NCBI RefSeq assembly: GCF_002812725.1
Contig: NZ_NMUN01000010.1
Span: 310,001-374,000, forward strand
Origin: Microbacterium sp. BR1
GTDB taxonomy: Bacteria > Actinomycetota > Actinomycetes > Actinomycetales > Microbacteriaceae
Direction: 5' to 3'
DNA length: 64,000 nt
Below are positions 8,931 through 19,429 of this stretch, piece by piece. The notes under the pieces are model-generated. The model worked only from the letters and a program-made list of their open reading frames with translations, did not search any database and was not told where the DNA came from. Within the stretch, counting starts at the first letter, position 1. Every line of letters begins with the position of its first letter. A program made the translations under genes and the position numbers.

Positions 8931-8976
8931 GTGTCTGCCGAACTGCGTGTCTGTCGAATCGTGCGTGTCTGTCGAA
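8931..8976. promoter_or_regulatory. three direct repeats GTGTCTGYCGAA upstream of the aldehyde dehydrogenase gene
   Basis: Near-identical 12-base units start at 8931, 8947 and 8965 (spacing 16 and 18 bases). They sit immediately upstream of the minus-strand aldehyde dehydrogenase gene. Iterated units of this kind usually bind a regulator; none can be named. Confidence 0.45.
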
Positions 8977-9066
8977 CCGCATCGAAGTTGCCTTTACCAG
9001 CGCCATGATGGCACGGGATTCGGGTGTCGGTCTCGGGTTCTGACAAGTCCTCACCGACTTCCTGAA

Positions 9067-9112
9067 GTTTACCTGCATTCTTGTTTACCTGTAAAGGAGA
9101 TCGTGCTAGCGT
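9067..9112 (+). promoter_or_regulatory. promoter and operator of the transketolase operon
   Basis: TTTACC (9084-9089), a 17-base spacer and TAGCGT (9107-9112) with an extended TG at 9104-9105 form a plausible promoter. The -35 lies inside the palindrome TTTACCTGTAAA (9084-9095), and GTTTACCTG occurs twice (9067 and 9083). A repressor binding there would block the -35 box. Confidence 0.55.
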
Positions 9113-9208
9113 CTCCTTTCGTCGGCCCCCGAGGGTCGGTTGAGAAGGTCGAAGCACTGCAGCGATGCAGCGCAATCGGCGCCCATGTCATCAACGAGGA
9201 GGCAGAGG

Positions 9209-10087
9209 ATGGTTCGCGAGAGCCTTGTCCCGGTAGGCGAGCGCCCCGACGTCGCACAGCTGGAAGATCTGGCGTTCGAACTGCGTCAGAAGCTGCTGCA
9301 CCTGTGCGGAACGTACGAGGGTGCGGTGCACATCGGAGGCGACCTGTCGTCGGCGGACATCTTCACCGCGCTGTTCGAGTACGGCCTGACGGTCGACCCG
9401 ACCGACATCGCCAACCCCTCCCGCGACCGTTTCGTGCTCAGCAAGGGGCACGCGGCCGTGGCGATGTACATCGCGATGGCGATCCGCGGCTTCTTCTCCT
9501 ACGACGGGATCGTCCAGACCTACGGTCAGCTCGACAGCGCGTACGGCATGCACCCCTGCAAGGTGCAGCTTCCCGGCGTGGAGGCGTCCACGGGCTCGCT
9601 CGGTCACGGACTGCCGCTCGCGGTCGGCATGGCCCTGAGCGCCCGCGGTCGCGGCGAGACCCACCGCGTCGTCACCCTGATGGGCGATGGCGAGACAGGT
9701 GAGGGCTCCGTCTGGGAGGCCGCGCTCGTGGCCAGCTCGAACAAGCTCGGCAACCTGGTCGCCTTCATCGATCGCAATCGTCAGTTGATGACGAGCTTCG
9801 ACGAGGAGCGCGTGAACCTCGAGCCCTACCCCGACAAGTGGGCGGCCTTCGGGTGGAACGTCGTGCACATCGACGGCCACGACATGGGGGCGCTGGTCGG
9901 TGCGATCGACGGCCTCCCGGCACCCGACAGCGACAAGCCCACCGTCGTCATCTGCGAAACGGTCAAGGGCAAGGGCGTCGACTTCATGGAACACAATCTG
10001 GCCTGGCACGCGGGTTCGCTCGGAGCCGCCGACCTCGAACGCGCGATGGAGGCTCTCGAGGCCTCTCGAGAGAAGGAGTCCGTCTGA
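9209..10087 (+). CDS. transketolase, N-terminal (thiamine diphosphate) subunit
   Basis: A 292-residue protein equal to the first half of a transketolase. It binds thiamine diphosphate and Mg: GDGETGEG followed by N in FIDRNR gives the GDG-N motif near residues 150-180. SKGH near residue 80 and HPCK are further family elements. GAGGAGG (9196-9202) fixes the ATG at 9209; in-frame codons upstream lack a ribosome site. The stop overlaps the start of the second subunit (TGATG), so the subunits are coupled. It opens an operon of ABC importer, dehydrogenases and epimerase without a sugar kinase, which points to an unphosphorylated ketose donor rather than the pentose phosphate pathway. Confidence 0.87.
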   Translation: MVRESLVPVGERPDVAQLEDLAFELRQKLLHLCGTYEGAVHIGGDLSSADIFTALFEYGLTVDPTDIANPSRDRFVLSKGHAAVAMYIAMAIRGFFSYDGIVQTYGQLDSAYGMHPCKVQLPGVEASTGSLGHGLPLAVGMALSARGRGETHRVVTLMGDGETGEGSVWEAALVASSNKLGNLVAFIDRNRQLMTSFDEERVNLEPYPDKWAAFGWNVVHIDGHDMGALVGAIDGLPAPDSDKPTVVICETVKGKGVDFMEHNLAWHAGSLGAADLERAMEALEASREKESV

Positions 10088-11052
10088 TGCCCATCACCTT
10101 CACTTTCGGTGAGTTCCTCGGGGCCCGCTCGGTCATCGGCACGACGCTCGCCGAGCTGGGCGACGAGTACCCGAACCTCTGGGTCCTCACTCCCGACATC
10201 GGCGCGACGCTGGTGGAGTTCCGCGACAAGTTCCCCGAGCGCTTCCTCGACGTGGGTCTTGCGGAGCAGGCGTGCGTGGGAGTCGCGGCCGGTCTGGCTT
10301 ACGACGGCAACATCCCCGTCGTGTCGGGAATGCTCCCGTTCCTCTCCATGCGCGCGCTCGAGCAGATCCGCACCGACGTCTGCTACCCGAACCTCCCCGT
10401 CAAGATCATCGGCACCCACGGAGGGCTCGTCGGCAACGGCGGCTCCACCCACTACGCGGTCGAAGACCTCACCCTGATGGGTGCGCTCACGAACATGACC
10501 GTGACGTCGATCGGTGACCCGCTGATGGTCGGCGAGGTCCTGCGTCAGTCCATGTCGATGACGGGCTCGCTGTACATCCGCCTGGCCGTCGGCAAGAAGG
10601 ACAAGGTCCTCTACGAACCCGGCACCCACGACATCCGCATCGGCAAGGGGATCATCGCGCGCGAAGGCACCGACGCGACGATCTTCACCCACGGCACGAC
10701 CGTCGCCCAGGCGCTCGACGCGGCCGACGAGCTCGCGAAGGATGGCCGGTCCATCCGCGTCATCGACATGTGGACGCTGAAGCCGATCGACCAGGAGCTC
10801 ATCATCCGCTCCGCCGCCGAGACGGACGGCCGGTTCGTGGTCCTCGAGGATCACCTGGCGTACGGTGGGCTGGCCACCCGGATCGCCGACGTGGTCACCG
10901 ACAACGGCGTGCACCTGAAGGCGTTCGAGCGTCTCGGGATCCCGCAGGTCTACGCCGGCTTCGGCGAGGACGAGCAGCTGCGCGACAAGCACGGTTACGG
11001 CCTCGAAGCCACGATCGCCGCGATCCGTCGGGTCATCGCCGCGCAGCCCTGA
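10087..11052 (+). CDS. transketolase, C-terminal (pyrimidine and C domain) subunit
   Basis: A 321-residue partner of the preceding protein, carrying the pyrimidine-binding domain (about residues 10-180) and the transketolase C-terminal domain. The conserved glutamate that activates thiamine diphosphate is in GLAEQACVG near residue 60, and GTHGGLVGNGGSTH forms the donor-site loop. It belongs to the split transketolase type also seen in apiose and sulfosugar pathways and in some 1-deoxyxylulose-synthase-like enzymes. It overlaps the first subunit and is followed after 86 bases by the zinc alcohol dehydrogenase gene. Together the two subunits should transfer or release a two-carbon ketol unit. 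Confidence 0.86.
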   Translation: MPITFTFGEFLGARSVIGTTLAELGDEYPNLWVLTPDIGATLVEFRDKFPERFLDVGLAEQACVGVAAGLAYDGNIPVVSGMLPFLSMRALEQIRTDVCYPNLPVKIIGTHGGLVGNGGSTHYAVEDLTLMGALTNMTVTSIGDPLMVGEVLRQSMSMTGSLYIRLAVGKKDKVLYEPGTHDIRIGKGIIAREGTDATIFTHGTTVAQALDAADELAKDGRSIRVIDMWTLKPIDQELIIRSAAETDGRFVVLEDHLAYGGLATRIADVVTDNGVHLKAFERLGIPQVYAGFGEDEQLRDKHGYGLEATIAAIRRVIAAQP

Positions 11053-11138
11053 TCGTGAGGGTCGGCAGTCGCCGACTCGCGAGAGCACTGCCCGTACCGT
11101 AACCCACCGCTTGCCCCGCAAGAACTCAACGGAGAGTC

Positions 11139-12205
11139 ATGAGAACAGTAGCCGTCACGAAGGTGGGAAGCCTGCGCGATCCCGACGAGACCGCGCGCGG
11201 CGTCATCGACGTCGTGGACTTCCCCGAGCAGCCCCTCGGACCCGAGGACGTGCGCATCCGCGTCGCGTACGCCGCGATCTGCGGGTCGGATCCCCACCTC
11301 GCAGAGGGATTCTTCGGCACCGACGTGCCGATCGGCCTCGGACACGAGATCTCGGGCGTCGTCGAGGCGCTCGGAGAGGCCGCGCACCGCAACGGCCTGC
11401 GCGTCGGGGACCGGGTCGCGGGCAACTTCCTGCGGTTCTGCGGCACGTGCCGCCCCTGCCAGGAGGGTCGTCAGCAGTTCTGCGAGCACATCCAGGACTA
11501 CAACCGCCCCGGCATGGCCGAGACGGTGACGTGGCACGAGTCACAGGTCTACCGACTGCCCGAAGAGGTGTCCCTGCTCACGGGATGCCTGCTCGAGCCG
11601 ACGTCCGTCGCCGTGCGCATCGCCGACAAGACCCGCATCCGCGTCGGCGACCGGGTCGCCGTCTGCGGCGGCGGGCCGATCGGCCAGCTGACCCTGCAGG
11701 TCATGAAGATGTATGGCGCGACCTCGCTGACCATGATCGAACCCATCGCGGATCGCCGCGACATGGCCCTCCGTCACGGCGCCGAGTACGTCATCGACCC
11801 GATCGCCGAGAACCAGTTCGAGCGTGCCGACGAGATCACAGACGGCCGCGGATACGACATCGTGATCGACGCCTCGGGCTCGCCCCGCGCCGTCCAGGGA
11901 CTCCTCGACATCGCCGCGAAGGGCGCGACCGTGATCTACGGCGCGATGTACCCGCACGACTTCGCGATGCCGCTGAACCTGTCGGACTACCTCTACCTGA
12001 AGGAGCTGACGCTCACCGGCGTCTTCGTCTCGCCCTACGCCTTCCCGCGGGCTCTGCAGATCCTCCCGCACCTCGACGTCGACGAGATGACGGCGGCCGT
12101 GTTCGATCTCGAGGACGCCGCGGCGGCCTTCGCCGCCCACATGAGCGGTGCTCACCCCAAGGTCGTCATCCGCTGCAACGACCTGGACGACTCCCGGAGT
12201 GCGTC

Positions 12206-12209
<4 letters not shown>
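11139..12209 (+). CDS. zinc-dependent alcohol/polyol dehydrogenase
   Basis: A 356-residue medium-chain dehydrogenase of the sorbitol/threonine dehydrogenase branch. Catalytic zinc ligands are visible at Cys48 and His69-Glu70. The structural zinc cysteines are at 101, 104, 107 and 115 in a C-x2-C-x2-C-x7-C pattern. The Rossmann motif VCGGGPIGQL begins near residue 170. It should oxidise a secondary alcohol of a polyol to a ketone, making the ketose-type donor for the transketolase. GGAGAG precedes the ATG. The stop overlaps the ABC ATPase start (ATGA), tying it to import of the substrate. Confidence 0.86.
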
Positions 12210-13731
<1,522 letters not shown>

Positions 13732-13735
<4 letters not shown>

Positions 13736-14721
13736 CAGTTCAGAAGGAGCCCACGCGGACCGGGACGATCATGGCCCAGCAGTCGCGCACGGCGGGCCGG
13801 GTCCTCATCCAGAGCGGCACGGTGGTCGCGCTGATCTTGCTGATCATCTTCTTCTTCGCGATGCGGCCCGACACGTTCCTGTCGTTCATCAATGTCCGCA
13901 ACATCCTGTACCAGGTCTCGATCCTCGCGATCATCGCCGGTGCGCAGACCATCGTCATGGTGCTCGGCGACTTCGACCTTTCGGTCGGCGCGACATCGAG
14001 TCTTGCCGGTGCGGTGACCTCCGTGATGCTCCTCGGAGAGAACTCCATGCCCGTCGCGATCGGAGCCGGCCTGGCGGTTGGTCTCCTGGTCGGGCTGGTC
14101 AACGGGGTGCTCATCGCCTATCTCAACCTGTCGGCGTTCGTGGCGACACTGGCGACGATGACCTCCGTCATAGGCCTGGCATATCTCGTCACGGGAGGCA
14201 CCACGGTCTTCGGCATGCCCGAAGAGTTCAACCAGCTCGGCCAGGGCCGGTTCCTGAACGTGCCGTTGCCGGTCTACTTCGCGGTCCTGATCTCCGTGAT
14301 CATCTGGGCGATGCTGCGCTTCACAACGCTCGGCAGACGGCTCCACGCCATCGGCGGCAACGTCGAGGTAGCGCGACTGTCGGGCGTGAACGTGCGCTGG
14401 GCACGTCTGCTCGCGTTCACGATGGCCGGATTCATCTCGGCCATCGGCGGCATCCTGCTGGCAGCGCGCCTCGGCAGCGCGGCCGCGGAGCAGGGCTCCG
14501 ACAACACGCTGTTCTCCGTCGCCGCCGTCTTCCTCGGTATGACCGTCATCCGCTCGGGAGCCGCGAACCTCGGCGGAACCATGATCGGCGTCGGCATCAT
14601 CGGCGTGATGAGCAATGGCCTGAACATCCTGGGCGTCAACGCCTACGTGCAGCAGGTCGTGACCGGACTCATCATCATCCTCGCCGTGGTCCTTTCCGGC
14701 CTCAAGACGCGGGAGCGATAG
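13732..14721 (+). CDS. sugar-type ABC transporter permease (RbsC-like)
   Basis: A 329-residue inner-membrane permease of the BPD-type monosaccharide transporter family. Around ten hydrophobic segments are visible, from VALILLIIFFFAM near residue 40 to LIIILAVVLSGL at the end. The cytoplasmic coupling loop contains TTLGRRLHAIGGN and AARLSGV, as in RbsC. It overlaps the ATPase gene by four bases and is followed after 84 bases by the binding-protein gene. One gene gives both permease subunits as a homodimer, which is usual for this family. Confidence 0.9.
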
Positions 14722-14805
14722 CAACGCTCCCACGGGCCTCGCGACCCGGTAATCCGCGGGGCCATCACTCCCTCACAACCAACGCAATCACAAAGGAGTA
14801 GATAC

Positions 14806-15792
14806 GTGCGTACGAAATTCAAGGTGGCCGCGGCCGTAGCCGCCGCGGCGGTACTCGCCCTCACGGGATGCTCGGGCAGTGGCTCGGGAGACAACAGCGG
14901 TGGCGCCGATGACGCTTTCAAGGTCATCGCGTTCACCTCCGGCAACCAGACCCCGGTCGGTGCGTGGTGGGTCAAGGCCGTCACGGCCCAGGCGGAAGAA
15001 CTCGGCTGGGATCTGACGATGATCCAGGGCGACTTCGACTTCCAGAAGATGAACCCGGCCGTCGAGAGCGCCATCGGTCAGGGCGCCGATGTCATCCTCG
15101 ACGGATACACGGACGTTTCGTCGATCGGGTCCATCGTGACCGCGGCGAAGGACGCCGACATCCCGATCTTCGCGATGGACGCCGGCACCGAGCCGACGGA
15201 CGCCTTCGTCACCAACATCACGACGAACCAGCAGCAGATCGTCGACAAGACGGTCGGTGCGATCGACGAGGCGATCGGTGGCCTCGAGGGCAAGACCATC
15301 ATGGTCATCGGCCACGACCCGCACGCCGGCATCCGCCTGCGTTCGGCGCTCGCGGTCGAGGCGTTCGAAGCGGCCGGAGCGACCGTCGTGGGCGGTGAGC
15401 CGCAGCAGGTCACGAACCCCGCCACGGGTCGCACGGAGGCGCTCAACTTCGTCTCCGACTACCTCTCCGCCAACCCCAACGGCCTCGACGCCGTCTGGGC
15501 CGGCTGGGATGACGCGGCGCTCGGCGCGGCACAGGGCCTCGCCGAGGCGGGTTCGACCGCCCCGGTCACCGGTGTTGACGCGCTCTCCGAGACGCTCGCG
15601 GCCATCGAGAAGGGCGGCAACATGCTCGCCACGATCGACCAGCCCTGGCCCCTCGTGCTCGACATGCTGATCAAGGATGTCGTGGCCTTCCAGGAGGACG
15701 GCACACTGCCGGCGAAGGACTTCGTCGACGTCGACGTGACGCTCGTGACCAAGGAGAACGCGGCGGACACCACGCCGTCCGACAAGCTCTAG
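14806..15792 (+). CDS. sugar-type ABC transporter substrate-binding lipoprotein
   Basis: A 328-residue periplasmic-binding-fold protein of the ribose/LacI type. It begins with a lipoprotein signal peptide: a basic start, a run of alanines and valines, and the lipobox ALTGC at residues about 19-23. The mature protein has the two-lobe pattern with DVILDGYTDVSS and AGWDDAALGAAQGLAEAG. The start is GTG with a strong AAAGGAG 8 bases upstream. It delivers the substrate to the preceding permease. A 12-base-pair hairpin follows, perhaps giving this gene higher expression than the downstream enzymes. Confidence 0.9.
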   Translation: MRTKFKVAAAVAAAAVLALTGCSGSGSGDNSGGADDAFKVIAFTSGNQTPVGAWWVKAVTAQAEELGWDLTMIQGDFDFQKMNPAVESAIGQGADVILDGYTDVSSIGSIVTAAKDADIPIFAMDAGTEPTDAFVTNITTNQQQIVDKTVGAIDEAIGGLEGKTIMVIGHDPHAGIRLRSALAVEAFEAAGATVVGGEPQQVTNPATGRTEALNFVSDYLSANPNGLDAVWAGWDDAALGAAQGLAEAGSTAPVTGVDALSETLAAIEKGGNMLATIDQPWPLVLDMLIKDVVAFQEDGTLPAKDFVDVDVTLVTKENAADTTPSDKL

Positions 15793-15809
15793 CGGCCATT
15801 CGTTTCACC

Positions 15810-15841
15810 GCGGGGGCGGATGCTCCGGTATCCGCCCCCGC
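15810..15841 (+). terminator. GC-rich hairpin after the binding-protein gene
   Basis: A 12-base-pair perfect stem (15810-15821 with 15830-15841) with an 8-base loop lies 18 bases past the stop of the binding-protein gene. It probably acts as a partial terminator or 3' stabiliser inside the operon. Confidence 0.6.
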
Positions 15842-15916
15842 ACCCCCCGCACCATTCCTGCACGTCCGCAGTACCCACACACTCGAAACCAGATACTCCA
15901 AGAAGAGGAAACTCCC

Positions 15917-16699
15917 ATGCGTCTCGACGGCAAAGTCGCTCTCATCACCGGCGGCGCGAGCGGCATCGGACTCGCGACGGTGCGCAAGTTCGTTCGCGAG
16001 GGCGCGAAGGTCATGATCGCCGACATCAACCTGAATCAGGCCGAAGCCGCCGCACAAGCGATCTCGGACGAAGGGTTCGAGGGCAGCATCGCGGCGGTTC
16101 GCGTCGACGTCTCGGTGTACGCCGAGGTCGAGGCCGCGGTCGCTCGCGCGGTCGAGGTCTTCGGCAAGCTCGACGTCATCTTCAACAACGCGGGCATCGC
16201 CGGGGGCAAACCGCTCCTCGAGCACGATCCCGCCGTCGACTACGAGCCGATGATCCGCATCGATCAGGATGGTGTCTACTACGGCATCCTCGCGGCCGGC
16301 CGGCAGTTCCGCGATCAGGGAACGGGCGGCGTGATCATCAGCACGTCCTCGATCTACGGCGAGCAGGCGGCCGAGCTCTCGTTCACCTACAGCGCGGCCA
16401 AGGCGGCCGTGATCTCGTTCACACGTTCCGCGGCCTACGAGCTCGCGCAGTTCGGCGTCCGCGCCGTCGCGATCACTCCCGGCCGCGTCGGCACGCCCAT
16501 CATCAACCAGTTCAGCGAGGAGCTGCGCGCGACGTTCGCCGCGGAGCAGCTGCGCAACAAGATGACCGAGCCCGACGAGATCGCGAACGTGGTCGCATTC
16601 CTCGCGTCCGACGAGGCGAACGTCATCAACGGGACCGTCGTGAGCGTCGACGACGGCTACTCCGTTTTCAAACAGCGGCTCGACCTGCCGACCTTCTGA
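15917..16699 (+). CDS. SDR family oxidoreductase
   Basis: A 260-residue classical short-chain dehydrogenase. The cofactor loop TGGASGIG begins near residue 12, NNAG lies near 89, the catalytic serine is in ISTSS near 143, and the catalytic tyrosine and lysine are in YSAAKAA near 160. PGRVGTP follows the usual position of the PG motif. Its length is typical. It is co-oriented with the importer and followed 10 bases later by the epimerase gene. It could oxidise a second hydroxyl of the imported polyol or reduce a ketose. It is not closely related to the two SDRs of the side-chain operons. Confidence 0.86.
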   Translation: MRLDGKVALITGGASGIGLATVRKFVREGAKVMIADINLNQAEAAAQAISDEGFEGSIAAVRVDVSVYAEVEAAVARAVEVFGKLDVIFNNAGIAGGKPLLEHDPAVDYEPMIRIDQDGVYYGILAAGRQFRDQGTGGVIISTSSIYGEQAAELSFTYSAAKAAVISFTRSAAYELAQFGVRAVAITPGRVGTPIINQFSEELRATFAAEQLRNKMTEPDEIANVVAFLASDEANVINGTVVSVDDGYSVFKQRLDLPTF

Positions 16700-16709
16700 G
16701 GCGCGTGCC

Positions 16710-17639
16710 ATGAGTGTGGATACCGAAACACCCTCCGCCGGGCTCGACGTCGCCTGTCACCTGAACATCCTGCTCGCGGATGCGTCGTCGGACCTGCTGC
16801 CCGCGGCGCTCGACGCGCTCGTGGAGGCGGGCTACCGACGGGTGGTGCTGCCGCCCCTGGAGCCCGGGGCGATCGATGTCGCGGGTCTGCGGCGCACCTT
16901 CGCCGCCCGCGGAATCTCTCCGATCACGATCGCGGGGCAGGCGCCCGGTGCGGATGTCTCGGCCGAGGACGCCGATGAACGCGCCGCGGGCGCAGCGGCG
17001 CTGCGTGCCGCCGTCGATCTGACCGTCTCCCTCGGCGGCGATCAGATGAACGGCGTCCCCTATGGCCTCTTCGGGCATCCGAGCGGACCGACCTCGACGG
17101 CCGCCTTCGAGCGCTCCGCCGCCGAGGTGGGCCGCGTCGCCGACTACGCGCACGAGCGCGGCGTCGCGATGACGTTCGAAGTCCTGAATCGCTACGAGAC
17201 CTCGGCGATCAACACCGCGGCGCAGGCGATGCGGTACGTCGAGGCGAGCGGGTCGGAACATCTGCGCATCCATCTCGACACCTTCCACATGGCCGTCGAG
17301 GAGGGTGACCTCGCGGCGGCGATCACGCACGCGCTGCCGCGGCTCGGGTACCTCGAGCTCGGTCAGTCGGGTCGCGGCGGCCTGGGCAGCGGGGCGGTGG
17401 ACGTGGCGGATCTGGTGCGGCACGCGATCGACAGCGGATACACGGGACGCGTGGGTGTCGAGGCGTTCTCGCGCGGGGTGCTCTCGCCCGAAGCGGGCGA
17501 CATGCTCGCGATCTGGCGATCCCCTTACCTCGACGGTGTGGGGCTCGCCCAGGAGGCGATGCGTGTCATCCGGCGTGGATTCGCCCTGAGTACCGAGGGC
17601 CGCCGAGCGGCGCGTCTGGCGCGGCTCGCGCAAGACTAG
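16710..17639 (+). CDS. TIM-barrel sugar isomerase/epimerase
   Basis: A 309-residue member of the xylose-isomerase-like TIM-barrel family. Likely metal ligands in order are the glutamate in FEVLNRYE (about residue 158), the aspartate of HLDTFHM (about 190) and the final glutamate of VEAFSRG (about 253), matching the E-D-H-E set of ketose 3-epimerases. The N-terminal 15 residues are not part of the fold. A substrate with vicinal hydroxyl and keto groups is expected. In the operon it would adjust the stereochemistry of the ketose before transketolase cleavage. The sugar specificity cannot be read. Confidence 0.75.
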   Translation: MSVDTETPSAGLDVACHLNILLADASSDLLPAALDALVEAGYRRVVLPPLEPGAIDVAGLRRTFAARGISPITIAGQAPGADVSAEDADERAAGAAALRAAVDLTVSLGGDQMNGVPYGLFGHPSGPTSTAAFERSAAEVGRVADYAHERGVAMTFEVLNRYETSAINTAAQAMRYVEASGSEHLRIHLDTFHMAVEEGDLAAAITHALPRLGYLELGQSGRGGLGSGAVDVADLVRHAIDSGYTGRVGVEAFSRGVLSPEAGDMLAIWRSPYLDGVGLAQEAMRVIRRGFALSTEGRRAARLARLAQD

Positions 17640-17688
17640 ATCAACGAAGCCCCGGGCTGCGCCCGCGGCACCTACTGAGGAGAACGAC

Positions 17689-19176
17689 ATGTCCAGCACG
17701 ATCACCTCCACCGGAACCCTCATCGACGAAGCGGTGTTCGGCGGCAAGATCTTCATCGACGGCGCATGGGTCACGGGCGAGGGCGGGACGATCGCCTCCA
17801 TCGAGCCCGCGACGGGCGCCACGCTCGCGACGGTCGGCATCGCCGGCCCTGGCGACGTGGCCCGGGCGGCCGAGGGCGCCGCGCGAGCACAGCAGGAGTG
17901 GGCCGCGACCCCGCACCCCGTGCGTGCCGCCGTCCTGCGCCGGGCGGGAGCGCTGTGGGAGCAGTACGCCGAAGAGATCGGCGGCTGGAACACCCGCGAG
18001 GTCGGGGCGATCCCGCCCCTGGCCGGGTTCGCGCTGCACGTCACGGCGGCCGAATGCTACGAGGCATCCGCGCTGCCCTCGGCCCCGCTCGGCTCGATTC
18101 TCTCGAGTGAAGAGCCGCGCCTGTCTCTCGCCCAGCAGATCCCGGTCGGCGTCGTCGGCGTGATCTCGCCCTTCAACGTGCCCCTGATCCTCGGCATCCG
18201 CGCGGTGGCTCCCGCCCTCGCCCTCGGCAACGCCGTCATCCTGAAGCCCGACCCGCGCACGGTCATCACGGGCGGTGTGTCGATGGTCCGCATCTTCGAA
18301 GAGGCGGGTCTTCCCGCCGGCCTGCTGCAGCTCGTCCCGGGCGGTGCGGACGTCGGCGAGGCCATGGTCGCCGATCCCCGCGTGCGCGTCATCGCCTTCA
18401 CGGGTTCGACCCGCGCGGGTCGCATCGTCGGTGAACTCGCGGGGCGCCACCTCAAGCGCGCCCACCTCGAGCTCGGCGGAAACTCGGCCTTCATCATCCG
18501 TGAGGATGCCGATGTCGCCCAGGCCGTCAACCTCGCGACGTGGGGGTCGTTCCTGCACCAGGGCCAGATCTGCATGACGGTCGGGCGTCACATCGTGCAC
18601 GAGTCGATCTTCGAGAGCTACGTCACGGCGCTCGCCGAGAAGGCGGACTCCATGCACGTCGGCGACCCCGCGGCGGGTCCCGTGCACCTCGGTCCCCTCA
18701 TCGACGAGATCCAGCGCGATCGCGTCCACACCCTGGTCCAGGATGCCGTCGCCCAGGGCGCCGAGCTGCGCGCGGGCGGCACCTACGAGGACCTCTTCTA
18801 CCGTCCGACCGTCCTCGCGAACACGCCGAAGGACGCCGCGGCCTATTGCGAAGAGGTCTTCGGGCCGGTGGCATCCGTCGTCTCGTATTCGACCGACGAT
18901 GAAGCCGTGGCTCTCGCCTCGGACACCGACTACGGCCTGTCGCTCGGCATCGTCACGCGCGACGTGCTCGGTGGCCTCGCGATGGCCCAGCGCATCCCGA
19001 CGGGGATCGTGCACATCAACGACCAGACGGTGAACGACGAGGCGAACACCCCGTTCGGCGGCGTCAGCGCGTCGGGAACGGGTTCACGCCACGGCGGTGC
19101 GCAGGCGAGCATCGACGCCTTCACCGAGACGCGCTGGATCACGATGCGCCGGGAGCCCGGTCAGTACCCGCTCTGA
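17689..19176 (+). CDS. vanillin/benzaldehyde-type aldehyde dehydrogenase
   Basis: A 495-residue ALDH-superfamily enzyme. SPFNVPL (about residue 160), FTGSTRAGR (about 237), LELGGNSA (about 260) and GQICM with the catalytic cysteine (about 296) are in place. The ECYEA segment and the LHQGQICMTVGRH context are those I associate with vanillin and benzaldehyde dehydrogenases of actinobacteria and pseudomonads. It would oxidise an aromatic aldehyde to the acid. As the last gene of the transketolase operon it is the strongest hint that the operon product is an aryl aldehyde. A terminator follows. Aliphatic specificity is still possible. Confidence 0.75.
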   Translation: MSSTITSTGTLIDEAVFGGKIFIDGAWVTGEGGTIASIEPATGATLATVGIAGPGDVARAAEGAARAQQEWAATPHPVRAAVLRRAGALWEQYAEEIGGWNTREVGAIPPLAGFALHVTAAECYEASALPSAPLGSILSSEEPRLSLAQQIPVGVVGVISPFNVPLILGIRAVAPALALGNAVILKPDPRTVITGGVSMVRIFEEAGLPAGLLQLVPGGADVGEAMVADPRVRVIAFTGSTRAGRIVGELAGRHLKRAHLELGGNSAFIIREDADVAQAVNLATWGSFLHQGQICMTVGRHIVHESIFESYVTALAEKADSMHVGDPAAGPVHLGPLIDEIQRDRVHTLVQDAVAQGAELRAGGTYEDLFYRPTVLANTPKDAAAYCEEVFGPVASVVSYSTDDEAVALASDTDYGLSLGIVTRDVLGGLAMAQRIPTGIVHINDQTVNDEANTPFGGVSASGTGSRHGGAQASIDAFTETRWITMRREPGQYPL

Positions 19177-19189
19177 CCCTCAGCGCGGC

Positions 19190-19231
19190 AGTGCCCGTTC
19201 TGCACCCTCGGGTTGCGGAACGGGCACTTTC
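19190..19231 (+). terminator. rho-independent-like terminator
   Basis: AGTGCCCGTTC (19190-19200) pairs with GAACGGGCACT (19218-19228), followed by TTT. It lies 13 bases after the aldehyde dehydrogenase stop and ends the transketolase operon. Confidence 0.75.
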
Positions 19232-19277
19232 GCGCTCGGGGGAGGGGAGCACTGGGCGGGGTTATTCAACAGTTATG

Positions 19278-19326
19278 TGACGCGCGTCATGAAAACCTTG
19301 ACATTGATCGAGGCGTGGCACACGAT
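19278..19326 (+). promoter_or_regulatory. promoter and operator of the NitT/TauT-type importer
   Basis: TTGACA (19298-19303), a 17-base spacer and CACGAT (19321-19326) form a promoter with a consensus -35. The perfect 12-base palindrome TGACGCGCGTCA (19278-19289) lies just upstream and may bind a regulator. The leader before the lipoprotein gene is about 100 bases. Confidence 0.55.
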
Positions 19327-19429
19327 GGCAAGGTCACACAGCGTCGTGCAGATCACGTCGGACGGACCCGCCGGTGGGATCGCTCTCAGCTGTGTCGACG
19401 ACCCTTGACCGTCGACGAGAGGCCTGTCA

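Noticed and set aside
9209..11052. 1-deoxyxylulose-5-phosphate synthase or pentose phosphate transketolase
   Set aside because: The split subunits and the operon context with importer and alcohol dehydrogenase argue against a housekeeping role, and no isoprenoid or pentose phosphate genes are near.
11111..12205. N-terminal extension of the ABC ATPase frame by 365 codons
   Set aside because: It overlaps the whole zinc alcohol dehydrogenase gene in another frame and has no family similarity; the ATG at 12206 has a ribosome site and starts at the family N-terminus.
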